Assembly (NCBI GenBank): GCA_028289195.1
Contig: JANQQR010000001.1
Coordinates: 1 to 64,000, forward strand
Length of the DNA: 64,000 nucleotides
Direction: 5' to 3'
Source of the DNA: Phycisphaerales bacterium
GTDB taxonomy: Bacteria; Planctomycetota; Phycisphaerae; Phycisphaerales; UBA1924
Both the position numbers and the translations under genes were made by a program. Below the pieces are notes generated by a model. That model was given only the letters and a program-made list of their open reading frames with translations. It made no database searches and was not told the origin of the DNA. Below are positions 18,494-28,600 of the stretch, piece after piece. Each line of letters starts with the position of its first letter. Position 1 is the first letter of the stretch.

Positions 18494-18583
18494 AGGTGCA
18501 AGCCGGCCTTTCGGCGCGCCCCTGACGAGCTCCGGCGGGCCGAGCGGCGGCGCAAACCGATCGGGCCGCACGTTGTGGGAAGA

Positions 18584-18611
18584 CCCGGGCCGCGTGTGAT
18601 CGCGGCCCGGG
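18584..18611 (-). terminator. GC-rich hairpin between hcp and tagJ (partial terminator or mRNA stabiliser)
   Basis: CCCGGGCCGCG at 18584-18594 pairs perfectly with CGCGGCCCGGG at 18601-18611 around a six-base loop. On the minus strand it follows the hcp stop and is trailed by TCTTCCC, only a weak T-tract. It probably lets part of the transcription through while protecting or truncating the hcp message, so that Hcp is made in excess of the downstream baseplate proteins. Confidence 0.6.
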
Positions 18612-18637
18612 CGTTGGGTCTGCCGAACGAGAGAGCG

Positions 18638-19123
18638 TTACTTGGTCTGCTCGTTCGTCTCGATGTTCCAGCCGTACTCGAGCGGCGTGTCGCCGGTGCC
18701 GTCGTCCTTCTGCGGCGTGTAGGCGTACTCGCACTCGGCGAAGTTCATGCACACGGTTTCGGTCAGCTTGTCCTCGCCGCCGCTTCCTCCGGTCGAGACG
18801 CTCGTGATCATCAGCTTCTTCATGACAATGATGATGTATTCGAGCGGCTTCTTGCCGGCCTTGCGAACGGTCAGCGTTGCCTCAGAGATGTGGTTCCCGT
18901 TGCAGACGCTGAGCTGCAGCGCGTGCGACGCGCTGTCGACGTACTTCACGAAGCTGAGGTCGGTGACGTTGACCTTGCCCGCGCCACCGCCGGCGCCGTG
19001 GTGGAACGTGCCGGCTTGGCTCATGCCCCAGCTCCACGACAGGACGTCGATCTCTTTCGTGTGAGCGGCGTCCTTCGACTCGCCGTCGATGCCGTCGATC
19101 TTCATGAACATGTCAACTGCCAT
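18638..19123 (-). CDS. hcp: T6SS tube protein Hcp (TssD)
   Basis: A 161-residue Hcp1-type protein whose hexamers stack to form the inner tube. It begins MAVDMFMKIDGIDGESKD, followed by EIDVLSWSWGMSQ, KVNVTDLSFVKYVDSAS and a C-terminal CEYAYTPQKDDG segment, all typical of the family. AAGGAG sits eight bases before the ATG at 19123, one of the best ribosome binding sites in the cluster and consistent with abundant synthesis. It lies 191 bases after tssC. Confidence 0.97.
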   Translation of the reverse strand: MAVDMFMKIDGIDGESKDAAHTKEIDVLSWSWGMSQAGTFHHGAGGGAGKVNVTDLSFVKYVDSASHALQLSVCNGNHISEATLTVRKAGKKPLEYIIIVMKKLMITSVSTGGSGGEDKLTETVCMNFAECEYAYTPQKDDGTGDTPLEYGWNIETNEQTK

Positions 19124-19314
19124 TTGGATTCTCCTTGGTCTCCCGCCCCGGCGGGTTCGATTGGTTTTCTCTCGCGGGCGTCGGCCCTCGCTCACTCAGA
19201 GCGCGCGCCACCCGCTCTCCCTTCCGATAACACATCGCCCCATGGGGCGGGCGGGCCGTCTCCGCTGTTCCCTGCGGAGGGGCCGGCCGCTAGGCACACG
19301 TACAGACGGGCCGG
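19124..19314 (-). other. tssC-hcp intergenic region with inverted repeats
   Basis: This 191-base gap is the longest inside the T6SS operon. It holds a 14-base palindrome CGCCCCATGGGGCG and a CTCCGC/GCGGAG hairpin. No clear T-tract terminator and no convincing -35/-10 pair is visible. It may house an hcp-specific promoter or processing site, as expected for the most highly made component. Confidence 0.3.
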
Positions 19315-20817
19315 TCAGCCTCCCTTGACCGACGGCAGCTTCGAGACGAGACGCAGCGAGACCGTGAGGCCCTCCAGCTGGTAGTGGGGGCGCAGGTAGA
19401 AGCGGCTCGTGTAGTAGCCGGGGTTGCCCTCGACCTCTTCCACGACAACCTCGGCCGCCGACAGCGGCTTCTGTGCCTTGAGCGTCTCGCTCGCGTTCGA
19501 CGGATCACCCACGACGTAGTTGTTGATCCACTGCTGCAGCCAGGCCTGCATCTCGTCGCGTTCCTTGAACGAGCCGATCTTGTCGCGGACGATGCACTTG
19601 AGGTAGTGCGCAAAGCGGCACGTCGCGAAGAGGTACGGCAGACGCGCCGAGAGGTTGGCGTTCGCCGTCGCATCGGGATCGTCGTACTCGGCCGGCTTCT
19701 GTAGCGACTGGGCGCCGATGAAGGCCGCGAAGTCCGAGTTCTTCTTGTGGATCAGCGGCATGAAGCCGTTCTTGGCGAGTTCCGCTTCGCGCCGGTCGCT
19801 GATCGCGATCTCGGTCGGGCACTTCATCGCCATCCCGCCGTCGTCGGTCGGGAAGGTGTGGCACGGCAGGTTCTCGACGGCGCCGCCGGACTCGATGCCG
19901 CGGATGCGCGAGCACCAGCCGTACATCTTGAAGGACCGGTTGATGTTCGTCGCCATCGCGTAGGCCGCGTTCGACCACGTGTACCGGCTGTGGTCGCCGT
20001 CCTCGGTCTCCTCCTCGAAGGCGAATTCCTCAACCGGGTCGGTCTTGGCGCCGTAGGGGAGGCGTGAGAGGAAGCGGGGCATGGCCAGGCCCAGGTAGCG
20101 CGAGTCCTCGGATTCTCGCAGCGAGCGCCACGGGGCGTACTCGGGCGTGGTGAAGATCTTGGTGAGGTCGCGCGGGTTGCTGAGCTCCTGCCAGGAGTCC
20201 ATCCCCATGCCCGCGGGATCGGCGCCCGTCATGAACGGGGCGTGCATCGCCGCGGCCACCTGGGCGATGCCGCTGAGCAGTTCGACGTCCGGCGGGGAGT
20301 GGTCGAAGTGGTAGTCGCCGACGAACGCGCCGAAGGGCTCGCCGCCGAATTGCCCGAACTCTTCTTCGTACATCTTCTTGAAGATCGGGCTCTGGTCCCA
20401 GTTGGTGCCCTTGAACTTCTTCAAGGTCTTCCCGAGGTCCTTCTTCGAGATGTTCATGACCTTGATCTTGAGCATCTCGTCGGTCTCGGTGTTGTTCACC
20501 ATGTAGGAGAGACCGCGCCAGGCGCCTTCGAGCTTCTGGAAGTCCTCGTGATGGAGGATCTTGTTGATCTGTTCGCTGAGCTTCTTGTCGATCTCGGCGA
20601 TCAGCGACTCGATGGTGTTGACGGTGTCGTCGGAGATGGCCACGACGCCGGACTGCTCGAGCACCTGCGCGGCGAGCGTCTGGGCGGCGTGCTTGACCTG
20701 ATCGAACCGATCGTCGGTCTTGGCCTTGAACTCCTTCTTCAGCAGGCTGTCAAACTCGTTGACTTCCGCCGTCGACTCACCGGCTTGTGCCTCAACCTGA
20801 GGATTCACGTCGGTCAT
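19315..20817 (-). CDS. tssC: T6SS sheath large subunit TssC (VipB)
   Basis: A 500-residue TssC, the large subunit of the contractile sheath. It contains the family motifs EGAWRGLSYMVNNTETDEMLKI, FGALVG-like FGAFVGDYHFDH, GLAMPRFLSRLPYG and WSNAAYAMATNINRSF, and ends with FYLRPHYQLEGLTVSLRLVSKLP. The ATG at 20817 lies two bases after the tssB stop with GGAAGGTGA overlapping the end of tssB, so the two sheath subunits are translationally coupled. Confidence 0.97.
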   Translation of the reverse strand: MTDVNPQVEAQAGESTAEVNEFDSLLKKEFKAKTDDRFDQVKHAAQTLAAQVLEQSGVVAISDDTVNTIESLIAEIDKKLSEQINKILHHEDFQKLEGAWRGLSYMVNNTETDEMLKIKVMNISKKDLGKTLKKFKGTNWDQSPIFKKMYEEEFGQFGGEPFGAFVGDYHFDHSPPDVELLSGIAQVAAAMHAPFMTGADPAGMGMDSWQELSNPRDLTKIFTTPEYAPWRSLRESEDSRYLGLAMPRFLSRLPYGAKTDPVEEFAFEEETEDGDHSRYTWSNAAYAMATNINRSFKMYGWCSRIRGIESGGAVENLPCHTFPTDDGGMAMKCPTEIAISDRREAELAKNGFMPLIHKKNSDFAAFIGAQSLQKPAEYDDPDATANANLSARLPYLFATCRFAHYLKCIVRDKIGSFKERDEMQAWLQQWINNYVVGDPSNASETLKAQKPLSAAEVVVEEVEGNPGYYTSRFYLRPHYQLEGLTVSLRLVSKLPSVKGG

Positions 20818-20819
20818 CT

Positions 20820-21395
20820 TTATTCACCTTCCGCCTTGGGTTCCTCGGAGCCGCCATCTTCACCGCCGTCACCACCACCGCCGCCGTCGCCCCCGCCTGC
20901 GTCGGGGTTGGCGCCGGATCCCATCGCCGCCAGCAGCGTGGGGTCGCTCATCATCTTGCCGATCAGCTTCTCGGCGCCGGCCTTGCCGTCCATCCATGTG
21001 GTGAGGTTGGAGAGCTGCTCGCGGGCCTCGAGGAGCTTGCGGAGCGGCTCGACCTTGCGCGCGATCGCCGCGGGCGAGAAGTCGTCCATGCTCTCGAAGG
21101 TGATCTCGACCGGCAGCTTGCCGTCGCCGGTGAGCGTGTTGTCGACCTGGAACGCGACGCGCGGCTTCTGGCTCTTGAGGAAGCTGTCGAAGTTGTCGAC
21201 GTCGACCTCGGAGAACTTGCGGTCTTCCACGCCGGGCAGCGCCTCGGCGGGATTGCCCGAAAGATCGGCCAGCACGCCCATCACGAACGGCAGCTGCACC
21301 TTCTTCTCGGCGCCGTAGACCTCCACGTCGTATTCGATTTGCACGCGCGGCGCGCGGTTGCGCTGGATGAACTTCTGTGAACTCGCTTTTGCCAT
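20820..21395 (-). CDS. tssB: T6SS sheath small subunit TssB (VipA)
   Basis: A 191-residue TssB. The family signature QKFIQRNRAPRVQIEYDVE opens the protein and LPFVMGVLADLSGNP follows. The C-terminal 35 residues are a low-complexity acidic Gly/Asp/Glu tail not needed for the sheath fold. TssB and TssC heterodimers polymerise around the Hcp tube, and ClpV acts on the assembled sheath. A strong AAGGAGG box precedes the ATG at 21395. It lies 83 bases after tssA. Confidence 0.96.
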   Translation of the reverse strand: MAKASSQKFIQRNRAPRVQIEYDVEVYGAEKKVQLPFVMGVLADLSGNPAEALPGVEDRKFSEVDVDNFDSFLKSQKPRVAFQVDNTLTGDGKLPVEITFESMDDFSPAAIARKVEPLRKLLEAREQLSNLTTWMDGKAGAEKLIGKMMSDPTLLAAMGSGANPDAGGGDGGGGGDGGEDGGSEEPKAEGE

Positions 21396-21478
21396 GGCTC
21401 CTCCTTACCGATACGGACCCAAGCCAGTAGTTTCTGGGGCGTGCACCGTGCCCGCCTTTGGCCCTCCGTGGCGCGGTG

Positions 21479-22549
21479 TCACTCGCTCTCGGTCTCCCCG
21501 CTGATCACGCCGATGGTCCCGACTGCATCCGGGGCCATGTCCTGCATGATCTCGGCGAACGATTTGTGAACGAGTCGCTTCGCCCGACGCAGCAGGAGCG
21601 GCACGGGGCTCGACGGCTCGCTCGTCTCATAGTACCTCAAGACCCGATCCAGCGTGCGGATAACGTCGTCGCGGCTGCGGATCTCGCCGGTCTGCGCCGG
21701 GGCCGCCTGACCGCCGCCGGCAGCCCCATCGCCTTCCTCGCCATCCATCTCGACCGCTGCCCCTCTGGACATCAGCCATTCCTTGACGGCTTGGCTCGCC
21801 TCCTTGATCACGCCGTCGACAGCAGAGAGATCCGGCGCGTTGCCGACACCGGCTTTTTCCTTCAAAACTTCGTCGATCGCCGCCATTGTTTCCTTGCACT
21901 CGTCGATCGCCTCGGAGATCTCGGTGAGGCGCTCGATCGGCGTGTCCTGAGAGGCGGCGTTGATCGTTCCCATCTCCGCGACCTGCGGCGGTTCCTCGCC
22001 TTCGCGAGCGGTGGGCGCCGGCTGGTCGCCGTTGGCGATCGCGTAATCGCGCAGGCTGAATCGGCCGAGTTGCGGCGAGTCGGTCAGCGCCGCGGACCGC
22101 AGGCGCTGCACGAGGTGCAGGTGGGGGGGCACAGCGCCCGGAGCCGGGGCGAGCTCGGCGACGGCGTTCACGCGGAACGTCGGGTCGCCGTCATCGGGGT
22201 CGAGCTGTGGGTGCACGTCGGCCCAACGGTCCTGGAGCAGCTTGAGCACCAGCTTGAGCGTGTCGCGCACGCCGGGCCAGCCTTCGGATTCGATCTGGCC
22301 CTGGAGCAGGTGGACGCAGAGGCGCAGATCGCGGCTCCGCCCCAGCAGCGAGAGCGATTGCCGCTTGAGGTCTTTCCAGTCAGGTGGCTCGGCGGGCACA
22401 AACGTCTCGCCGACCTCGCGCTCGGGCGTGCCCTGGGCAGCCTGCACGAGTTCCATGTATTCGGGGTCGTACTCCAGGTCCGGGCCGCTCGGCGCGTCCT
22501 CCGCAAGCGGTGCCGACAAGGCCTCGATATCAATGGTCGCTTCCGCCAC
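21479..22549 (-). CDS. tssA: T6SS cap protein TssA (ImpA family)
   Basis: A 356-residue TssA with the ImpA N-terminal domain (IEALSAPLAEDAPSGPDLEYD, then DWKDLKRQSLSLLGRSRDLR and LKLVLKLLQDRWADVHPQLDPDDGDP). The C-terminal third holds a conserved RSRDDVIRTLDRVLRYYE segment followed by PSSPVPLLLRRAKRLV. TssA coordinates baseplate and sheath polymerisation. I chose the GTG at 22549, with GGGAGG five bases upstream, over a TTG at 22570 that has no such box. It is the first gene of the T6SS part of the strand and starts 84 bases after the end of tpsA. Confidence 0.94.
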   Translation of the reverse strand: MAEATIDIEALSAPLAEDAPSGPDLEYDPEYMELVQAAQGTPEREVGETFVPAEPPDWKDLKRQSLSLLGRSRDLRLCVHLLQGQIESEGWPGVRDTLKLVLKLLQDRWADVHPQLDPDDGDPTFRVNAVAELAPAPGAVPPHLHLVQRLRSAALTDSPQLGRFSLRDYAIANGDQPAPTAREGEEPPQVAEMGTINAASQDTPIERLTEISEAIDECKETMAAIDEVLKEKAGVGNAPDLSAVDGVIKEASQAVKEWLMSRGAAVEMDGEEGDGAAGGGQAAPAQTGEIRSRDDVIRTLDRVLRYYETSEPSSPVPLLLRRAKRLVHKSFAEIMQDMAPDAVGTIGVISGETESE

Positions 22550-22633
22550 CCGATCCTCCCGCTGGTGCAATTGATCCGGCCGAGTCTCCGTGGAACGCTC
22601 GACCGGACGGTTCGTGCTCAGATCCGTGTGCGC

Positions 22634-25600
22634 TCACTCGAGCGTTGTTGGGATGTCCTCCGGCTGGACGCCCGGCTCGACCTCGGGCTGGACATCGGGT
22701 TCCGGGGCCTCAACCAGTTCGCGCATGAGCCCCGCGTCCATCGTTCGAGGCCGGATGCTGTCGAGCAGGCCGTCCTTGGAGCGCCGGATCTCCGCGTCCG
22801 TGGTGCCGATCGCGCCGTAGGTCCGGAACACACGGCGCAGGCCCTCGATGTCCTCGCGCACCGAGGCGAACTCGGGCTGGTCGAGGAATGCCTGGAGGTC
22901 TTCGCGCGTGAACTCGGACTCATCGCGTGCCTCGTACGCCTCCCAGGCCGAGCGGATGCCCTCCTGGATCTCGAGCGGCTCGCGGTCCTGGGTGAACGAC
23001 GCGTAGGTCGCCAGCGCATCCTGGATGGCGCCGTAGCCCATGCGCTCGCGGACGACCTCAGACTCGTCGGCGAGCGCCGGCATCACGATGCTCTCGGGCG
23101 GGTCGAGCAGGAGCGTCCGACCCGCGAGCAACTCACCGACCTCGAAGTCGCTGAGCGTGCGGGCGCGGATGAACAGGCGCCTGGCGAGCGCATCGAGTTC
23201 GGCGGCCGGGACCGCGAGGTCCTGGTCGACGTCGGGCAGCTCTGTTTCGGTGGGCTGGAGTCCCGAGACACCCGCGATGATGTCGGCACCGAGAGCGCCC
23301 GGCGAGAGATCGAGGAACTGCGTGACCTCCAGGGGCCCGACGTTGTCGGAAGTGGTGACCGCGAGCAGCTCGGGGGTGATCTCGATCGGGAACGTGCCGG
23401 CGGTCACGTTGTTCGCGCCGAGGATGTTGTTCGAGATGTCGTTGATGTGGCTGGCGATCACGACGGCGCCGCGATCCCGCCCGCCGACCACGATGCGGCG
23501 TGAGCTGGGAACTTCGAACGTGATGGAGCCGTTGGCGAGGATGTCGAGACCCTCGTCGGTCGCGAACGTCTCGTTGGCGCGGAAGATCTGCCCGGAGTCG
23601 CGCCGCAGCAGAGTGATCTGGCCGGCCTTGACCAGGATGTCGCCGAGGGCGTTCACGTCACTGAGCGTGACTTCGTCCTGTGCGCAGATCGCCAGGTCGC
23701 CGAGGACTGTCAGCTTCTGGTTCTGGCCCAGGCGGACGTCGTCGGCGAGCGACTCGAACATCAGATCGGCGTCGGCGCCGATGATGGCCGTCCGCGGGAT
23801 GAGATCCGGGTTGTTCGGATCAAGCTGGAAGTCGTTGATGCTGATCGTGCCGGTGCTCCGAACGAAGATCTGCACGTTTGGGTCGAAGAAGAAATCGTCG
23901 CCGGTCGCGCCGATCTCGTCGTCCGGGCGCTGGCGGAACTCGAGGCGACCGAAGTTGATCTCCTCGGGCCCGGCGGGTCCGGTGGCGACCACCTCTCCGA
24001 ACACGAGCGAGATGCTGGCGAGCGGGTTCTCTCTTCCGAGGTCACCGTCGAATCGGATCAGGTTGGTGCCGCGCACCGAGAGGGCCATGGCGCCATCGAG
24101 GTCGCCCCGGAACAGCACCTGGCCGGCCTCGACATCGAGAGAGGCGAGGTCGCCTCCCACGCCGATCGTGTCGCCGAACAGCGCGGTGTCCTCGGCCACT
24201 ACCGAGAGCGCCAGCGGGCCGGAGATGGCCCCGTCGAACGAGGCGTCGCCCGTCGGGTCTTCGGTGCCGTTCGCGGTCACACCGAGCGCGACCGGTCCGG
24301 CGGATTCCGTCGTGAGCGTCGAGCCGAACCGGACGTTGTCTCCGGTCACCGACGTGTCAGAGTTCACGACCACCGCGTCGCCGAAGAGCACGCCGCCCGA
24401 CGTCCGGATGCCGGCGCCCGTCAGGATCGTGCGCCCGGCCTCGTCGGTCGTCAGGCTGCCGAGCCCGCCCTGGCCGCCGATCTCGCCGACGCCGGAGGCG
24501 AACGTCGTGTCGCCCTCAGCGTTCACCACGAGGTCGCCCATCACCGAGTCGCCGGCGACCCGGCCCTGGAACTCGGTGTTGCCGCCCGCGTTGGTGGTGA
24601 GATCGAAGATCCCGTTCAGTGAATCAACAGTGCTGGAGAACAGGAGGTTCTGCGCGGTGAGTTCGGTGTCGTTCTCGATGAACGTCGCGATCGCGTAGGA
24701 CTGATCGCCCGTGGTCACCGCCGAGCCGCCGGCCATGATCGCGCGGCCGTCGCCGGTGAGGGACATGCTCGAGAGCGCTGTCTGGTTGCCGATCTCGGCG
24801 TTGAAGCGGATCTCGCCGGCGGAGTCGACCAACAGGTCCATCGCGCCGTTCACCTGACCGTCGAACCGCGCCTCGTCCGATGCGTTGACGGTGGCCGTGT
24901 TCGAAGCGAAAAGGTCGCCTTCGAACAGCACCGTGTCGCCCGTGAGCGTGAGCGTGTTAAGCGCGTTGGCCGCGCCGACGGCGTCCCCGAATCGGATCTG
25001 GCCGTTGGTGGCGCTCGCGGTGAGCGTCGTGCTGCCGTTCACCGGGCCGTTGAAGTCGATGTTCCCAGACGATGTTATGGCCGCGGTCGAGCCGAACACG
25101 ACCGCCTGCTGGAACGTGATCGATCCCGTGTTGGCGTCGAGCTCGGTGAAGGGGCTTGAGTTGCCGAAGAGCCCGGCAAACTCCACCGTGCCCGGAGCGG
25201 TGACGACCATGCGTCCGCCCCCGTTGGCGGCTCCCCCGACGAACACGCTGCTGGTGGAGGTGAGCAGGGCGTCTGTGACCACGGTGAGCGCATCCCCGAA
25301 CGAGATGCTGCCCGCGTTCACGTCGGCGACCCGGATGCCGCCCCCCGCGCCGACGGAACCGAGGTACTCGGCGAGACCGGTCGCATCCACATCGAGGAGC
25401 CACTGATCGCCCGCGAGCGCCGCGTCGGTGGTCCCCGTGACCCGCATGGTCTGGGTGGTGAACGTCGTGTCCGCGCCGAGGCGGAGGTTGCCCATGAAGT
25501 TCTGCGCGCCGGAAGTCGCGATCGCGCCGCCGAGCACGTCGGTGTCCCCGGTGACCTCGAGCGAGGCGAGCGCGGCGGTGCCGCCGACGACGCCGTCGAA

Positions 25601-28600
25601 GAGCGTCGTCGAGGCGATCGACGTGAGGCCGAACGCGCCGTCGAGCGTCGAGCCGAACCGGATGGTCTGCCCCTGCAGGATCTGGTCCGCGCCGAGATTC
25701 GCCGCGATGGCGTAGTCCTGGACACCGGTGGTGGCGATCAGCCCGCCGGAGAGCATCGCGGTCGGGTTGTTCGGCGTCACCGAGGCGAGCACCGTGAGCG
25801 AACTCAGCGGAGTGATCCCGCCGACCTCGCCGCCGAACATCAGCGACGAATCAACAAGGAAGCTCAGATTGCTGGAGGGCGCGTCGCCATCGAGCGTGGA
25901 GAGGAACGAGATCGAGTCACCCTCGAACGTCGCGTCGTCCTGCACGATGACGGCACCGTCGTAGTTCTGCGCGCCGTTCGTGCGCACACTCACGCCGAAG
26001 AACCGGGCCGGGCCGAACACATCCAGGCTCTCGAGTTCGACGTTGGAGCCCACGTTGTTAAACAGGGCCTGGGTGGTCGCGGTGACGTCGAGATCGACAC
26101 CCGCGCCGCCTGCGTCGACATCGTCGGAGAAGTCGATCGTGGCGCCGAACATCGCCGTATCACCGGCGACGACGACCGGCGCGAGGTACTCCTGGTCGCC
26201 GACTGTCCGGATATCGATCGCCGGACCGGTGCCGAGCCGGATCGCGTCGCCGTTCGATCTCAGGAACGCCAGGGGCCCGGTCTGGCCGAACTGCGAAGCG
26301 AACGCCCGCCCGACCTCGTCCTGGAAGACGACGTCGCCGGCATCGGCCGTGGTCGTCAGCGAGTATGGCCCGGTGTCCAGTGAGGTCACCTCGCCCTGGT
26401 ACGTCGCCGAGCCGGCGATGACCTCGAGGTCGCGGCGGAGGATGATGTCGTTGGCGAACGACAGATCGCCGGTGACGACGATCCTCTGAGGCGGCGTTCC
26501 GCGGAGGGCGAAGATGCCGGCGTCGCCGAAGAGCACGTCGCCGCCGCCGAGGATGTTGACCGTCGTGAGGGCGTTGCCGATCGTGCCGATGTCGCCGAAG
26601 AACGAGGTCGTCTCGGCGGTGTCCACCGTCAGCGAGTAGGTATCGTCGATGTTGGGAATGATCGAGTCGTCGAACTGCAGGCCGGAGAACCCGGATCCGG
26701 AGTCGGCGCCGCCTTCGAACGTCGTGCTGGCCCGGAGGTCGACCAGGCCCTCGAAGCGCTGGCCCTGATCGGTCAGCACGCTCCGCACCTCACCGATCTG
26801 GTCGGTGCCGAACCGGGCCGTTCCCGCGCTGTTGGTGACGTGCAGGAACGCCAGGGGCGCGTCGGTCTGCATCATCATGGCGTCGAGCGCCGCGCCGACG
26901 TCGCCCTCGAAGCTGACCACCCCGGCGCCGGCGGTGAGGCCGAAGCTGCCGTTGGTGCTGGAGCCGAGGGTCGTCTCGAAGAGGATCTCATTGGCCAGGA
27001 GGCCGGCGTTCAGGGTGGCGTCGGCGTCGAGGATCACTCCCTCGCGGAACAGCTGGTCGCCGGTGGTGGTGACCGTGATCGCGCCGGTGTTGTTCCCAAA
27101 GATCGTGCGTCCGCCGCCGACGGTCTCGAGCGTGTCGATATCGAAGACGTTGCCGGCGAAGCGTGTGTCGCCGTTCGCGTCGACGAACAGGGAGTCCGGG
27201 ACCATCTCGCCCGTTCCGGAGACGGTGCCCGCGAAGAGCACGTCACCGATTCCGAGCAATCCGTTGCCCGCCTCAATCTGCACCGATTCGCGGAGGAACA
27301 CGGTGTCGTTCCAGTCCTGCGAGGCGAGTGTCGTGACGATGAACGGAGTGACGCCGTCGTCATCACCCAGGGACGCCTCGCCCGTCACCGAGAGCGACCG
27401 CAGCGCTCCCGTGTTGGTGGCGTTGGCGGCGAAGATCGCGCCCACGCTCTGGGTGAAGTTCGTTGCGTCGCCGGCGTCGGTTTCCAGGCGGAACGGCGAC
27501 AGACCTCCGTCGACGAACGAGCCGATCCGGCCGTCGAAGGCGATGACCTCGCCGGACACGAGCGTCGTGTCACGTCCGAGCACTACATCGCTCTCGTAGC
27601 GCTGGCTGCCCCCGGTGAAGAGGCTCTGCGAGCCGCTGCCGCCGTTGGCGTTGGCTCCGAAGAACGTGACGCCCGAACCGAGGGAGCGGAACGAGGCCAG
27701 GCGCATCGCATCGCTGCCAACATCGCCGACGATCAGCTTGTCGGCGGCCGATGTGAGCGTGACGTCGTACGCCGTGCCCGTCAGCGCGGCTGCCCCGGAT
27801 TCGAAGGCGATGCCCTCGAGCAGCGTCACGAACGCGTTGCCGGCTGTGAACTCGGCCGACGCCCCGAAGTTCACGCTCGAAGCGAACCGCTGGCCCTCGA
27901 GCGTGTTGAACCGGATGAGGTCCGGGGTGACCATGAAGTCGTCGTCGCCGATCTGGATGCCGCCGTCGGAGGTGACATCGAGCGCGAGCAAGCGGGCCTG
28001 GTTGGCGTTCGCGTCGAATCCCACGTCGCCGAGGAACAGCGTGGCGCCCGTGACGGTCGCGGTCAGAGCGTTCTGGCCATCGACGTTCGAGCTGATCGAC
28101 TGGCCGAACGTCAGGTTGTCGCTCTGGATCGTGACATTCGTGGAAAGGACGACGTCGTTATTGAACATCACGTCGCCGATGTTGTTAAGCGAAGCTGTGT
28201 TCAGATTCGTGACGCCGGCCCCGTCGGTGGTGAGCGTCGCGAGACCGGTCACGGTGCCGTTGAAGTTCTTGTTGCCCAGTGCGATGGCCGAAAGCCCACC
28301 GCCGCCGCTGCCCGTGACCGTCGAAGCGAAGGACAACGTGCCGGACACCGAGCGAATCTCGGTGCCGGCCTGCGTGATCGCGATCGGGGTGAAGAAGGAC
28401 TGGAATCCCTCGGTCACGACGCGGTCGGCGTTGAACGTCGCCGTCGCGGCCCCGGTCGTCTGCAAGAAGCTCAGCGAACTGAGGAATTGATCGCCCGAGA
28501 TCGACCGAGCCCCGATCTGGCCGTCGAACGAGATCGCGCCATTCGAAGAGACGCTCAGCCCGTTTCTCACGAACGAATTGATGCTCGCATCGAACGCGAG

